Source of the DNA: Ephydatia muelleri | Lineage: Eukaryota > Porifera > Demospongiae > Spongillida > Spongillidae | Length of the DNA: 64,000 nucleotides | Assembly (NCBI GenBank): GCA_013339895.1 | Contig: JABACO010000001.1 | Span: forward strand, 9,614,515-9,678,514 | Direction: 5' to 3' | Shown here: piece after piece, positions 36,855-49,138 of the stretch | How the letters are laid out: each line of letters opens with the position of its first letter | How positions within the stretch are numbered: the first letter of the stretch is position 1 | The notes under the pieces: model-generated | What the model was told of the DNA's origin: nothing | The model's database searches: none | Seen by the model: the letters and a program-made list of their open reading frames with translations, nothing else | Translations under genes and position numbers: made by a program

Positions 36855-37671
36855 ACTATTATTATATCTATCATTATATAGGGAACACGCCGGCCTCTAC
36901 TAACGCTGGGGTCACCTCTAATTGACGTCCAAAAGAGGTGTTACACCCAGGGACGGCGCTACTTAAACCATCTACAAAACGTCCACAGTAAGTGACGACG
37001 TGTAGCAGCGTAATGCTGATTTGCCATAGGTGGCGGTAATAATACCTTGGTATAGCTCCGAGGGAAGGGGAAACAAGAAGTGCGTAGTGATTGTGGTTTG
37101 GCATGTGGGCAACGATGCCCCCCACCGTCTCGCGATCCTTTAAAAAAAAAAAAAACTATTAGAGTGCACAAGATATGAGTTCAGCCTACTACTATGTTGC
37201 ATGTTGAACGAATAAGAAATGAGTGCAAGGCGATCTTAAGGTGGCCTTTTAGGGAACTATATTGTCAAATTGCATTTTAAAAATCTGTATCTGCCGCAAA
37301 TTAATATCCCTAGGCCCTTTTGCCTAGGCTTTTAAAAATGTTTCAGCTGACTGAAGTTTTGATGGAAATTATGTGTAGGTTCATCGTTAGACCAACATTT
37401 TTACCAAGAACAAGTCAAATTTTGATTCAGGAATGTGTTACTAAACAGTGTGTACATGATGAATAATATTCAATATGGTCGTGTGTAGTTGCAAATATCT
37501 AATAGTAAAACTTTCCATACAGTTTTGGATCAGCCTATACTAACTAAGTGCTATAAGATGGTTGCAATGGTCCAGTATTTATTATCAAACTATTTCATAA
37601 GTGTGCGTACGACTTACCTTCTGCAGACATACACCATCCAACAACAGAGCATGCACCAGGTTCCATACGAC
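36555..37671 (+). CDS. Small multi-exon gene of unknown function (start complete, end not found)
   Basis: Exon 1 is 36555-36575 (ATG in context GGAGATGG, MAVIVQR). A 65 bp intron has GTGAGT and TTCCGCAG. Exon 2 is 36641-36748 (36 codons: LGVSEVRNVLVDRFNDGNER followed by a segment with a C-x2-C, ACVKCHEAF), with donor GTGGGT. Exon 3 is 36882-36987 (35 codons plus one base, basic, ending YLNHLQNVH), with donor GTAAGT. A likely exon 4 is 37627-37671 (acceptor CTTCTGCAG, donor GTAAGT). Exons 1-3 join in phase with no stop. The codons are GC-richer than the surroundings, supporting a real gene. The intron before exon 3 carries a (TG)n run. No later exon or stop was found before the retroelement at 38.2 kb, so the end is unknown. 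No family was recognised. Confidence 0.5.
36797..36845 (+). repeat. (TG)n microsatellite
   Basis: About 24 uninterrupted TG units in the intron between exons 2 and 3 of the small gene. Cys/Val frames through it are artefacts. Confidence 0.95.
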
Positions 37672-38159
37672 GTAAGTTATATTATGATTGCTCTTTTCTG
37701 TCTGCATTACATTTGATTACAAGTAATTCAATAATGAAGTTAAAGTGCACAAATTATATTAATATCAATTCCGTGTTAGTAGCCTTTTATAAACAATATT
37801 TGTGATGCAAATGTGTGACTTATACCAACAATTTTAAGTAGTATTATATTCTGCATATTGCAAAATGAAATTGAAACATGAGCAATAGAAGGATGCATGT
37901 GAATTATGTAGCTTATAGGTGGTGTATTAACAAATGAGGAATTTAAACATTTATTTCTAAGCATTAAATCAGTTTGCTGACTGATTGATTTATTATACAT
38001 AATCCTTCACGGCTGTATGTGGCTTCAATAAATACATGTAATGAATGATACACTAAATAGGTAGTTATCAAAACACGAAATACATACAAATTAGATGATA
38101 CTTAAGATGAAATCATAAAGAGAAACAAATGGTATCCATGAATGAGGCCAGAGGAGCAT
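37672..38159. other. AT-rich stretch
   Basis: No further exon or repeat is recognised. Confidence 0.4.
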
Positions 38160-40345
38160 CATCATCAAACTCCAGCCCACTTCTCCATTTCATGAGGGAC
38201 CCCCCTCTAAGACCAGAGGCTCATGATCACTGCTCAAACCCATGCAAAAGCAAGCTGTGATTGTACATAACTGCTTGTAATGGAAAACATGAAGGACAGA
38301 GCAGTGGCCAAGTGCCTTAAGAAGTGTTATGTAGTAGTCCGTCCACTGAAAGTACAAATGGGGTAAAGGTGGCTCTTCTGTCTTCTACTGCCTTTTGTAC
38401 ATTCTCTTCTTCTTCTGTGAGCTTGACTCAAGAATTGGCATATAGTGCTCGTGATGGGGCATAAGAGACACTGACATCATACAACGCCTCCACCTGCGGT
38501 TGCCAAATACCTCTGATTCCCAGGTCTAGTCTTAGTCCTGGATCACCTGTAGCAACAGTAACTTCATTCACAACTGGCTCCTTGATGACTTGGGGCCCAC
38601 ATGACTGGCTAGATCTCCAATGCAGCAATGAATCTCTGTGGCTCAATATAACAAGTCCCCTATTTCTTACAGTCAAGGGCATGTTGGAGAGTGAAATCAG
38701 ACCCACAACCATCACATTTGGTTGGCAGATTAGATGGATGTTGCAAATAGCGCAGAGCTAGGCCACCTCTAAACTGGAGCCAAATCAAGGTGGCAAAGTG
38801 GCAGGGTCGTCAACCAGCTGGACTTTTTACCTTCGACTATCCTCATGATTGCATGCTGTCTGCCTGGTGAAAGAGTTGCAAGAATGGTATCAATTTAGCA
38901 ACTCATGTCATGCCCTGCTGATTGCATCCAGGTGACAGGCAGAGCTAGATTCACCACACCCCTTAATAGCTTCTACCACAACTTTGGTGCCCTGGATAGG
39001 AGTGTGGTAGGACAATGATGCTGTTTCTGTAGGATTAGTTATCCCAAGCCAGCAAAACAAGTTGGTAAAGATAACAGTGTACATTCAGCATCTGACAAAT
39101 CTCCTTGGGGTAGAAGCTTTAAAAATTGCATCTTGCAGTGGGACAAAAGCATCTCCACAGTTGTGCATGACTCGTAGCAGGTACGACCATTCACACTGAA
39201 GGGATTTGGAGAGAGCAGTATAAGCGGATTGCGGTGACTACCCCCAATAATACCCCCAAGAAAGCAATATCCATTCGCTATCTGCACACCCAAATCACCA
39301 AAGATCAGCCTAGCCTCATCTTCAGATTCTGTGGTAACAATCAGGCAGCTTATCTCGAGCTAAGGAAAGTATCCATACGCTGAGCCTTGCTCAGCCAACT
39401 GATCATACCAAGAACGAACCTTCTTGCTGTTACCAATGCAAGCTGTGTCATCTGCATACCAGGTCTGTAGCCGGTTCTCTTTGGCTTTCAGTGATTTTAC
39501 GAGTGGTAATAGTGCAACTGCATGGATAGAGGATCACCTTGAGTAACACCTTCCCTACGGAATAGACATTCATCTGTACAAGCCTAGCAAATCCTCGATA
39601 GGCGTTGAACACACAGCGGCTGCATCGAAGCCATACCATGCCAGCATTCCACAAGGCAGCAACTCGGTTCACCATGTTAAAAGCAGTTTTGGCATCCCCT
39701 AACAAAAACCTCCATCCATTACCAGAATGTTGTGTGTACAGCTCTGTCATTGCATGCACTGCCCCTTCTACTTCTGCTTTCAAGCTGATGCCAACTGGTC
39801 TGTTCCACACAACATTTCAACATCAATGCCAGGTGGTTAGCGCCATCACTCTACCAATAATGCGATGCAAGCACTCTCCAATGCCAATAGGGTGAACTCC
39901 AGGACACTTGTCCAAGGCAATGAGTTGGTTAGCTGTCAGAGCTTTGATGTTATCCCATTCAAACGCAGTGTTTGCCATTGATCGTGTCAGTGCTGCAATA
40001 GCTTCCCTCAAACGATTAATGTGGGCACCATAGTGTAGTACACAACTCTGCCACCGTATAGAATCTGTTCCACTGGGACCAGCACCACCTTTGATGTTGT
40101 GGGCTAAATTTTCAACATGTAACGCAGTGATGTCAACATCTATTAATGATGGTAATGAGACACAATAAGCAAAAGCTGAGGGATCTGGTTTGGTGGTAGA
40201 AGGGTGTTTTTCCAACAGGATCTCAAGCAAAGTCTTTCAAGTACCTTCAACAATGTCTTCAGTCCTCAACACTCCTCTTGTGATCCTCTCAGCAATTAAG
40301 CGCACTGCCTCCCGCACTTTGCCATGAAGCATAAGACGTGTAAAG
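38160..40345 (-). pseudogene. Retroelement reverse-transcriptase pseudogene
   Basis: Reading the minus strand from 40345: a helical N-terminal piece (VREAVRLIAERIT), then GGAGPSGTDSIRWQS and CPGVHPIGIGE, RT motif A (LLGDAKTAFNMVNR, about 39700-39660), GVTQGDPLSM (39550-39521), the catalytic YADD (39458-39447) and the thumb-like region with LSLPTCFAGLG (39070-39039). After these come a zinc knuckle C-x2-C-x8-H-x4-C (about 38730-38680) and a C-terminal domain with LDLGIRGIWQP and DRRATFTPFV (to about 38160). The order matches an RT family common in marine invertebrate genomes. Frameshifts (for example just after GDPLSM), a stop after HALDCKK and one upstream of EILLEKH show it is dead. No endonuclease or integrase was seen. 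It lies head-to-head with the proline-rich gene at 41.5 kb. Confidence 0.85.
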
Positions 40346-41483
40346 ACATGTGCTGAATGCTCATCATCGTGCTAATACCAGCTGCCACCCATCACAGTAT
40401 TGGGCTTCATATAGGGTTGTATGTAGCTGAAAAGGAGGTTTATTGTTATAACATTATTGTATCTATTGAAAGAAACGCTTCGTTACTGACATCTTATGTT
40501 TCAAAGCTCACAACACCACAAAACAGCAATAAAAACATATATTTCCAAGTAAACTATAACACAAGGCTCCATCAAAATCTATAAGCACTGTGCAAATAGT
40601 GCACCAACACTATCCACAAGCTGTGTCTATAACGCTGGGTGGCACTTCTGCAAGATCTGATTGTAGTGAGCCTCCTGACAAGATTAGGAGATCAGGCTAA
40701 TCTCTGAGTCAGTGAAAAGGCACGTTACAACAAGAGTTAAAGAATCACATTTGTTCTGTCTTCAGTACAAACCCAAATAAATCATACAAATAATCGATGC
40801 ACATTGTGAATAGGTCTATGTGCACATGAACAAGAGTTATTAGTGCCAGGAGTGCATAGGTGTACACTGACACTAGCTGTTTTAGTACATACAAATGAAG
40901 CATAAGGTAGCATATTAAGAGTACACACACACATACACACACTCACCGCATCATATGGAAAGCAACATTGTGAGCATCAAAAGTCCAGAGCAAGAGAAGA
41001 TCATATCAGAAAGCATGAATCACCGACCAGGCTTTAATACCAATTTTGCTATGCATCTTTGCAAGATTTCTCCTTCAGTCTTCTGAAGGTAGCCTTAAAC
41101 CATTGAACAGGTGTATTGCTGGTGCAAATAAATCAAGGGGAAGATGATATAAACATTCTGAATTTACGAATCTAATCAAGTTGAACCATGAATAAAAGTA
41201 TATGTGATTAGTATGATGCCTTAGTGAATAATTGAACTCAAACCAATTAGTAGTAGATTCCTAAAACATTTGAACTGTAACATCTCACAATTGATGTCAG
41301 TTATTTTTCTTCCATGGTTATTGTGTATTACAAATAGGGTAAAAGAATTTGGTTGTGAGTAAAAAGCAAATTCAGCACATTTGAGTAACAATGCACATTG
41401 TTCTGAAGGTGCAGATCATTATTGGATGCAAGCTCATTGTTGCAAAACCCTGTATGAAATGCTTTTTTACATGTGTATTTTAG
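40346..41483. other. Spacer between the RT pseudogene and the proline-rich gene
   Basis: No gene is recognised. Copy B of the proline-rich family shows similarity just upstream of its coding start (TTGCAAAACCC box at 41432-41455), so the last 60 bp belong to the family. Confidence 0.4.
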
Positions 41484-42909
41484 AACTGCGTGCTGCCAGA
41501 CGCGTCCAGAATGACCTTTCAGACCGTCTGGCAGCATTGGAACAAGGAGCAGCACCACCTGCTGGGGGAGCAGCCCGCCCCAACCAACCACCTGCTGGAG
41601 GACCAGCCCCCTTCAACCAACCACCAGCTGGAGGACCAGCCCCCCCAATCCAACCACCAGCTGAAGGACCACCTCCTCCGAACCAGCCACACGAGGAACG
41701 ACCGTCATCATCTCAATCCCATGAGATGGATGATGATGCAGGGCCATCTCCATTGGCTGCATTGGAGACAAATTCCTTTTGATGTTCCAACAATTCGAAG
41801 GGAACATTCATGGGATGCTGGAGAGGATAGAGCTACTGGAGGCTGCTGCCATCTCTAACCAGAGGCAGTTACACTCACCTCCAGTAGCATCATCCCCAGC
41901 AACATTCTCACCTTCATCTCCTCCTCAGCCTTCATCTCCTACTCTATCACCATCAGTACCATCATCCTCACCATCCCTTCTACCCAAACCAACCTCACTC
42001 CCCAATCCATCATTCATTCCTACCATCCTCATCACTCCAGCCACCCCCAATGTTCCAGCCATACCTCTTCCACAGCCTAAACCAGCCACACCCTCTAAAA
42101 CCACCACACCTAAAACCATACCCCCTCCACAACCTAGACGAGTCACACCCTCTGTACCTAAAACTTCCTCATCACTCCTGGCGCCATCTACACCCCTCCC
42201 AAAACCATTAGACCCCCTGGACTCGTTCCCTACAAAGTGTGTGGCACCTGGCACACACACATCGTCACCATCAGTGCCCACCTGCAGGGAACCCCTCATT
42301 GGCAGGGTGGTTCTTAGGCCACCCTCGCCACCAGCATTAGAAGATCTGGGGGTTCCTCAGCAGCGTGGGCCTGAGGTAGGGAACAGTCCACACCACCCAC
42401 CCACCTCCTCGTCTGCTGCCCGCCAGGCCACTGTTAGCGTGTCAACGGGGAGCACGCCCAGTGCCGAGCCGTCGCCACAGCCTTTCAGGTTAAGAACTCT
42501 GATGAGGCGACGGCCAGAGGCCTGGGTAGTCCCCGTGACTGGACCACGCAGTGGGGCAGCAGTTGTAATGAGGACGCCACCACCGAGCACAGAAACGGCA
42601 CATGTTCAGCAACCTCCACAACAACCAGGTCCACCTCCACCTTCCTTATTGTCTTCTTCACCACCACCATCTCTACACCAGCCCCAATCCATGCCACCAA
42701 CAGCCGAAGAACGGTCACCACTACCGCACAGCTTATTTACTGTCCGGCCAGCTTGGGCCCATCGGCCACTGGTCAGACGGACTCCACCTCCTGCTCTGCC
42801 ACTCAGCCACCAGCCGGAGCCATCCTCACCCTCCAGAAGAAGGAGTAGAAGCAGCGATGAGGATGGCTCCCAACATTCACCTTCAAAAAGGCCCAGGGGG
42901 CATCAGTGA
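41484..42909 (+). CDS. Proline-rich, coiled-coil protein gene, copy C (one frameshift)
   Basis: The coding sequence probably starts in an exon preceded by GTGTATTTTAG at 41483. It opens with a helical stretch (RVQNDLSDRLAALEQ), then four 11-residue repeats (PPAGGPAPPNQ type), an acidic MDDDAGPSPLAALET block and a coiled-coil HGMLERIELLEAAAISNQR. A long Pro/Ser/Thr-rich body follows, with a basic, SR-type C-terminus (SPSRRRSRSSDEDGSQ, then a KRPRG nuclear-localisation-like end). The frame changes once at about 41770, where an A-run is one base shorter than in copy B. The remaining 376-codon frame (41779-42909) is uninterrupted. Copies A (11.4 kb) and B (13.7-15.0 kb) are more broken. It is likely disordered and nuclear. 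It could be a structural (ORF1/Gag-like) protein of a mobile element or a duplicated host gene. No family was recognised. Confidence 0.5.
41555..41686 (+). repeat. 33-bp tandem repeat, four units
   Basis: Four 33 bp units starting CCACCTGCTGG encode 11-residue PPAGGPAPPNQ-type repeats inside the proline-rich gene. The units differ mainly at third positions and in a few residues. Confidence 0.9.
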
Positions 42910-44220
42910 GCCTCCTTGGGTCCTCACTGACCCCACCTCTCCCCCTCATCTGATCTGGCACTCCCTAAAAGCAACCAAATGATATTAACATCTCTCAAAA
43001 CTCCTCCTTCCTCCTAGGAAACTCCAACGCCTCTTGCCTCAGTGCCAAAACTACCAAATTCCGTACGTCTTTCTCACCTACCATGTACTATGAACTATTA
43101 CCTATCTGTTCCTAAATAAACCCCCTCCTCCCCACAACTCCTGGTCCCTCCCTTACTGCTCATATTTTCCGAGATCACACCTCTCAGGTGAATGTATGTT
43201 CCTTTATGGTATGGCAGCACTTATCTATTGAGTAGCTCAGCAGGGGTGGACTCGTAAAAAATAAGGAAAAAGTGTCCACCCCCCACACAAGTGTTGGTCA
43301 AAGGAGTGTGGTGGCTAGTCCATGAGGGTTGGTGCACTGCCACTCTTCCTGCACCCCTACCCATCACAGGTACCTATGTACTGGTGCCTGCCATCATGTC
43401 CGCATCAAGTGACTTCTGCTCCATCTGAGTTAGTGTTGGCATCCAACAGTTTGTGCATTGGGGCTGGGGCAAAGGGGCCGGGGGGAGGGGGATGGTGGGG
43501 TGAGCAGGGGTTGTGGGCATGTGCATTGGGGCTGGGGAAAAGGGGGACAGGGGGATGAGCAGGGGTTGTTGGCATGTGTGTGTGTTGTGTACCAGTGAGC
43601 CTGCTTTGTGTTGTGTTGTGTGTTTTATGTGCATTGAGATGTGTATTGAGAAGTTATGTGCTGCATTGAGTCTGTTGTTTGCTTGGGCTGGGCTTATTGT
43701 TGTATGTGTTTAAGTGCATGTTCGTGTGATGTATGTTTGTGTGATGTATGTTTGTGTGATGCATGTGAGCATGGGATGCATGATAAGGGAATGCCAAACT
43801 GAGTTGCCAGTACTAACACAGACACCACCTGCCTCTCATCCAGCTACTTACTAAAGCATCCTTTGGACCTTTTTCCATGCATGAAACAAAATGTACTCAT
43901 AAGAGCTGCACATCAACATGGCAATGGAGTTATTATATCCAAATCGACCAAACGTATAGTTATTTTGTATCAAAAAAGACTAGTTGGGTGGAGATTGTGC
44001 GTATATAATGCATGTGTAGTTTTTAGGTCGGGATAGCCATACATGCTTATAGGTTTAAAAGCATATAATTTATTAAAGCATCAAACTAGGTATGGATTAG
44101 ATTTTTCTGCTTAGCTATACACACTTATAGGCTTAAACATTTATAGAAAGCATCAAACTAGGTATGGATAGATAATTCTGCTGTCAACGGGATGTGTGGC
44201 TCTGATGAATCAAACCTGAA
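42910..44220. repeat. 3' flank shared with the copy A side
   Basis: Blocks match 12270-13560, including the GGTATGGCAGCACTTATCTA word and the CTACTAAAGCATCCTTTGGA word. A short tandem of TGTTTGTGTGATGTA lies at 43720-43765. A G-rich patch at 43460-43560 repeats the words GTGCATTGGGGCTGGGG and TGAGCAGGGGTTG. No gene is seen. Confidence 0.65.
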
Positions 44221-44880
44221 TGGTCCACAGGATAATGATAATCAACTGTATGTGGTTATTAAATGTGAATCATTATTGACAAAAAATAATAGCTAGTGTA
44301 CGATTAGCAAAAGAGCTATAGTTGTTTCGTTGGGTTAGTTAAATATGTACAACATTTGTTACAATTACCATTCTGCTGATTAGTAATCCTTGTGTGCAAA
44401 GTACAAATTATCACAGGCATAAGTAGTCACAAATATTTACAGTTCGTCTATTAACCTTCGCTTATTAATTATTACTGTAGTCATTTGCCAATATTAACAT
44501 AGAAAAACAATCTTTAGATTTGTAAAATCTAGTGTTAGCTTAGCAATAGTTGTGCACATGTCATTGCTAAAATTCAAATAGGTAGTCAGGAATAGTCACA
44601 GCTCGCTTATTAACCTTCGCTTATTAACTCATTTGTCAAAGTCAATAATGATTTGCAATATCACACGTACATGCAGTTTGAGGCAATAAAATGTTTTTCT
44701 GGATGAGGGCAGGACCTTATGCGTGGTCACTGATGGGACACAGGTGTGCAGGTGCAGTGCACAGGACCTTGGTGATGGGGTGAGGGTGTGGGGGAGTGGT
44801 GAGTGTGCCGCCATCATGGACAGCCTTGCTGAGTTGCTCCATCCCAGATGGAACTGCCATACCACGAAGGACCTTACATT
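44221..44880. other. AT-rich stretch with a short internal repeat
   Basis: The word TATTAACCTTCGCTTATTAA occurs twice (about 44451 and 44610), each after a GTAGTCA(C/G) and CAG context, suggesting a local duplication of about 155 bp. No gene is seen. Confidence 0.4.
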
Positions 44881-45860
44881 TCACTAGTGAGAGGAAAAGG
44901 TAAAATTCCATGAGTAGTAGGATCAGGGGGAGGAGGGTAGGACAGAAGGTGATATAGGTTAAAAGTGAGAAGATGTGGTAGTGGCATGGGAGTCGAGGAT
45001 GGAGGAGTTACCGGTTGAGAGATAGATGTAGGGAGAAACAGAAAAGATGAGGGGGAAGTGAGGTGGGGGAATGATGTGAAGGTGGGTGTGGCTGGTGGAC
45101 TGGCAGTGGTTAAGGAGGTGGAGGTAGTTGTGGTAGTGGTGGTGGTGGATGGAATTGGAGGTGGTGATGGTGGTGGTGAAGTAGTGAAAGGTGGAGTGGT
45201 CTTAGTGGAGGTTGCAATCGTGCTGTGGTGGTGGCGGTGGTGGTGGTGGTGGGGGTCGTGGTGGTGGAGGGGGGTGGTGGGTGGTGGTGGGGGGTGGTGA
45301 TGGAGGGGGTGCATGGTGGTCATGGTTGTGGAGGGGTGGAGGTTGGTGTTGGTGGTGAGGGTTGTGCAGTTGGCAGGTGGTGGTACAGGGGGGGGGGTGG
45401 GTGGTGGTGGAGGGTGGGGGAGGGGGGTGGTGGAGTGGGGGGGGGGGTGGTGGGAGGGGGGGGGGGGTGGATAGGGGTGGTGATGGGGGGGGGGTTGAGG
45501 TGGGGGGGTGGGGTTGAGGTGGTGATGGTGGTGATGGGGTGGAGGTGGTGAGGAGGGGGGAGGAGGATGGAGGTGGTGGGTGGTGAGGGGGATGGAGGTG
45601 GTGGGGATGAGGGGTGGTGGGATGGAGGTGGTGGGATGGAGGTGGTGGGATGGATGGAGGTGGGTTGAGGTGGTGGGTTTGAGGTGGGTTTGAGGTGGTG
45701 GGTGGAGGTGGAGTTGGGGTGGAGTTGGTGGTAGGTGAAGGTAGTGGTGAGAGATGGAAGTAGGGGATGGGGAGCTGGGTGATTGTGGGTGAGGGGGGGG
45801 TGGCGGTGTAGGCAAAATGATTGTGGAAGAGGGATTATGGAGATGGTAGTTGCTGAGCTG
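44880..45860 (+). repeat. GGT/GGA-rich low-complexity tract
   Basis: Nearly 1 kb in which the plus strand is made of GGTGGT, GGGGGTGG and GATGGAGGTG words with almost no C. The minus strand reads as a 374-residue His/Pro/Thr/Ser frame (44874-45998), open because stops cannot form in CCA/CAC/TCC repeats. Many G-runs of four or more fit G-quadruplex formation. The related block at 12.8-17.5 kb has no counterpart, so it was inserted or expanded in this copy only. Confidence 0.85.
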
Positions 45861-46289
45861 GTAGATATGGGGTAGCTGTTGGTGTGGATGGTTGTAAGAA
45901 GATGGTGGACATGTTAGTGGGTTTGCAAAGATGATAAAACTTATATGCACTCCATTGGGAGTGGCTGTATCTCCAGCATGCATGGTCTTATCGCACATTC
46001 TGAGTCTTGGATGTCAACCATCTAGCTCATCAGAACTTTTAAATGGCTGTGAACCTGTTGTAGTATGAAGGATTAGGCTTCCTACAAACATTTCCATGCC
46101 CAGATTCTTTATTTTCTATGTGCTTTCTTCTGAGCGTGTGTTTGATAAACTCCACAGGAATGCTACAACACTGAATGACTCGTCTAGATTGCATATTCAC
46201 TCAAATGCTCAAATGTGGTCTTACTTTGCCTCTTCTCCACTTTGAGCAGAACAGATAGCTCCATCGGTCAGGCAAAACTTGTAAAAGTG

Positions 46290-48060
46290 ACTTCCTTGAG
46301 ACTCAGTGAATTCTTATGATTGAACTCTTCCTCTGATCTATGCCCGAAGCAGCTATAGGTCTGCCAGGCTCAGTGCTATCTAGTCTGTTATTGTGCGTGC
46401 ATCATCATCTTTGGGTTCATTCATTACTGAATCCGCAGTTCAGCAGCATCAGTTACCAGCAGCACAGCTGCATGATGCATTCAGGTTGTCTCTCAGATAT
46501 GAGTACTCCTATAAAAATATGTTGGATTTAATCTCATAATGGTTCATGTGAGGCTGCTGGACCTGCAGACATGTGGAGGTAATATATATTAACAAAAAAC
46601 AAATGTGTTTAAATGGCATTAACTGTTGTTGAAATCTTATTGTTGTTCATATAAATACAATAGTTTATAATAACTAGCTATTACTGCCTATCACCTGGTT
46701 TGGGAATATATAATGAATCAGGAGTGATGAATTATAATTGATATCTTAAATAGAGTATAGAAGTATTTAGAACTATGAAAGTAGCCTGTCATTTTGTCAA
46801 TAGTTAAGGCGTGCTATTATCCACATGACTAGTTGAACAGTGTAGTCCTGTATGATTAAATCACCGAGTACCTGCGCTTACCTTGTGCATCATACAACCT
46901 TACACTTTACTTATATTCATGAATACACGTTTCTATTTATTCGTATTATGCTTTAGTGATAATCCGAGTGAGGAATTATTACTAAATTGAGTTGGATTAT
47001 CTTTTGGCAATCTGCAGCACTTGGCAAGTGTATCTCCAAGCAAATGTATGGAGCAACTGATTGTGTGCAGAATGACTAGTGCAAGCAGCAGTTGGACTGG
47101 AGTTCTCCAAGTAGAACTAAGTATGTTTGCAGGTGTATTTAAAAGTAGAATAGCACTGAACGTCATGGTGTGTGACATTGTACATTGGATGCAAATTACT
47201 ATAATTTAGTTCCGACCAATGATGCATTAGGTTTGTCAAGAACTTGTGTTAACATGTTTTGCCTATTTTATTTAATAATTGTTAGGTAGATTAATTGTAA
47301 CGATGCAGAAAATGATACTAGAAAATTAAATCAGCTCCAGCCATTAGTTCCAATCGTTTCCCATTTTGCTATATATTTTAATGAAGCCTGCATTTCAAAA
47401 AGCTCTGTGTACACTGCTTATCTTCTATGGGCCATGGAAACTAGATCCACATTAGCAATTATGACATTTGGCGTACATGTAATACTGATGCACCAACATA
47501 TCAAATTTTCTATTTCTACAGTCTGAATGATGAACACTTCACACTGTTTCAATCCACTGTTCAATTTGTCTGAATCTTACAAAGATATGGAGTCATTACA
47601 AGATAAAGGTTGGTATGTTATCGCAGAGCTGGTTGGTGGGAGTGTGTGCGAGATATGATCACCTACATACAGGATTGTTGTCCACTAGCATATATGTCTG
47701 CAACTTACCTATAAAAGCAAAAGAAACAACACATGTGTTGAAGTGTATTGCTAATACAATAATCCAGTGCCTTACAACTCCATAGCAGATAGTTCGATTA
47801 ATCATTTGTTATAGCCTCAGTCCATAAAAATGTTGTGTTGAATGGGACAATTAGGACCCAGAGTTTAGTTTGTAAGGGATTTGCTTAGATCAAAAACCAT
47901 TGAAACAAACATTGGTATTACATTAATGAGATACAAGGTACTCAAATAAAGAATTCAGTGTGTTGGTAGTGAAAGACAAGAATAGACATTATAACACAAC
48001 TTGCTACAAATCTGAATATGTTTGGCATAAATTATCCCTAACTCCAAGATTACAAATCAA
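46290..48060. repeat. Diverged duplicate block II (pairs with 15190-17470)
   Basis: Collinear, gapped similarity to 15190-17470. No coding frame is shared between the two copies, so this looks like non-coding duplicated sequence or element 3' debris. Confidence 0.75.
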
Positions 48061-49138
48061 GTTGAATGCCCTTCACTCCACTTTTGGGTTTTGAAGAATA
48101 TTCAAATTACTTTGGCTTGCACTAACCATCTGGTTGGAACATTCAACAGACACTCAATATTGCCCAAATAAATAGTTACCACTATTGTCGTATGTGGCTT
48201 GCTTACTGAGAGGTTCAGCGGGCGACTAACATGTGCTATGCATGTACATACATGTATTTGCAATTTACATATCGTGAAAATAAAAATGTGATCCAGCTGT
48301 GCAAGATTGAGTGCAATGAAATTATTACAGCCCGCAACAATTCTTTGGCATTCAATTTCGTCAACAGCATGTGGTGACATCCGGATCATGATTTTAGTAT
48401 CTCATACTATTGCAGTACATTTAGCGCTGAAGGATAAGCTAGATAAAAAAAGGTTAGGGATAGGCTAGTGTTTCAGGGAAGAAATATCTCTACTCTTCAT
48501 TGATTATGTATATTATCAATAGTTTAGAGTTTCAGTGATTAGAAATAATAGGTTTATTATTTTTTAGTTACTATTAGACAGGTAGTCTGCCTAAATGATG
48601 CTTAACAATTAGAAAAATAAACCTGAGACTACTGGACAAGGCTTGATTGGTTTTAGTTCTACCTGTGCATCTATTTATTTGATTTTCTTTTGTTACATCA
48701 AGAAATCTCAACTTCTGCTCTTATAGAAGACTGGCATTATGGCTCTATTCGACCACACATTATTCCTGAGGCAACAATTCTATATAATTTGGAGGGGGGG
48801 GGGAGAGAGGGGGAGAGAGGGAGGGGTGGTAGGGTGTAGAAAACTGCAGAACTTGGTGGATTAGTGTAATTATTAGTTCTAAAACTGGTGGCATATTGAA
48901 GGTGGAATAAGAGCAATAAGACTCATCTGCCCTACTGCCATAGCAGCTCCTAATGGAATGGTCAATTTGGTTATCAGCATCGAGCTGAGAAACCCGATCG
49001 CTTTCAGTAATATTCCCCCCCTTGGACATACCTTATGGTTTGAGTTTTGCAATTTATTTCATACTTAACAAAGAGAAAATATGTTGACACTGCAACAGTG
49101 TGTTCAAAAAGAACACAACAATTGTGTCTGGTAGTTAA
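48061..49138. other. Non-coding stretch
   Basis: AT-rich, with one purine-rich patch (GGAGGGGGGGGGAGAGAGGG at 48792-48811). No gene is recognised. Confidence 0.4.

Noticed and set aside
44874-45998. 374-residue His/Pro/Thr-rich minus-strand ORF
   Set aside because: It is open only because the GGT/GGA repeat cannot form stops. There is no motif and no splice or start support.
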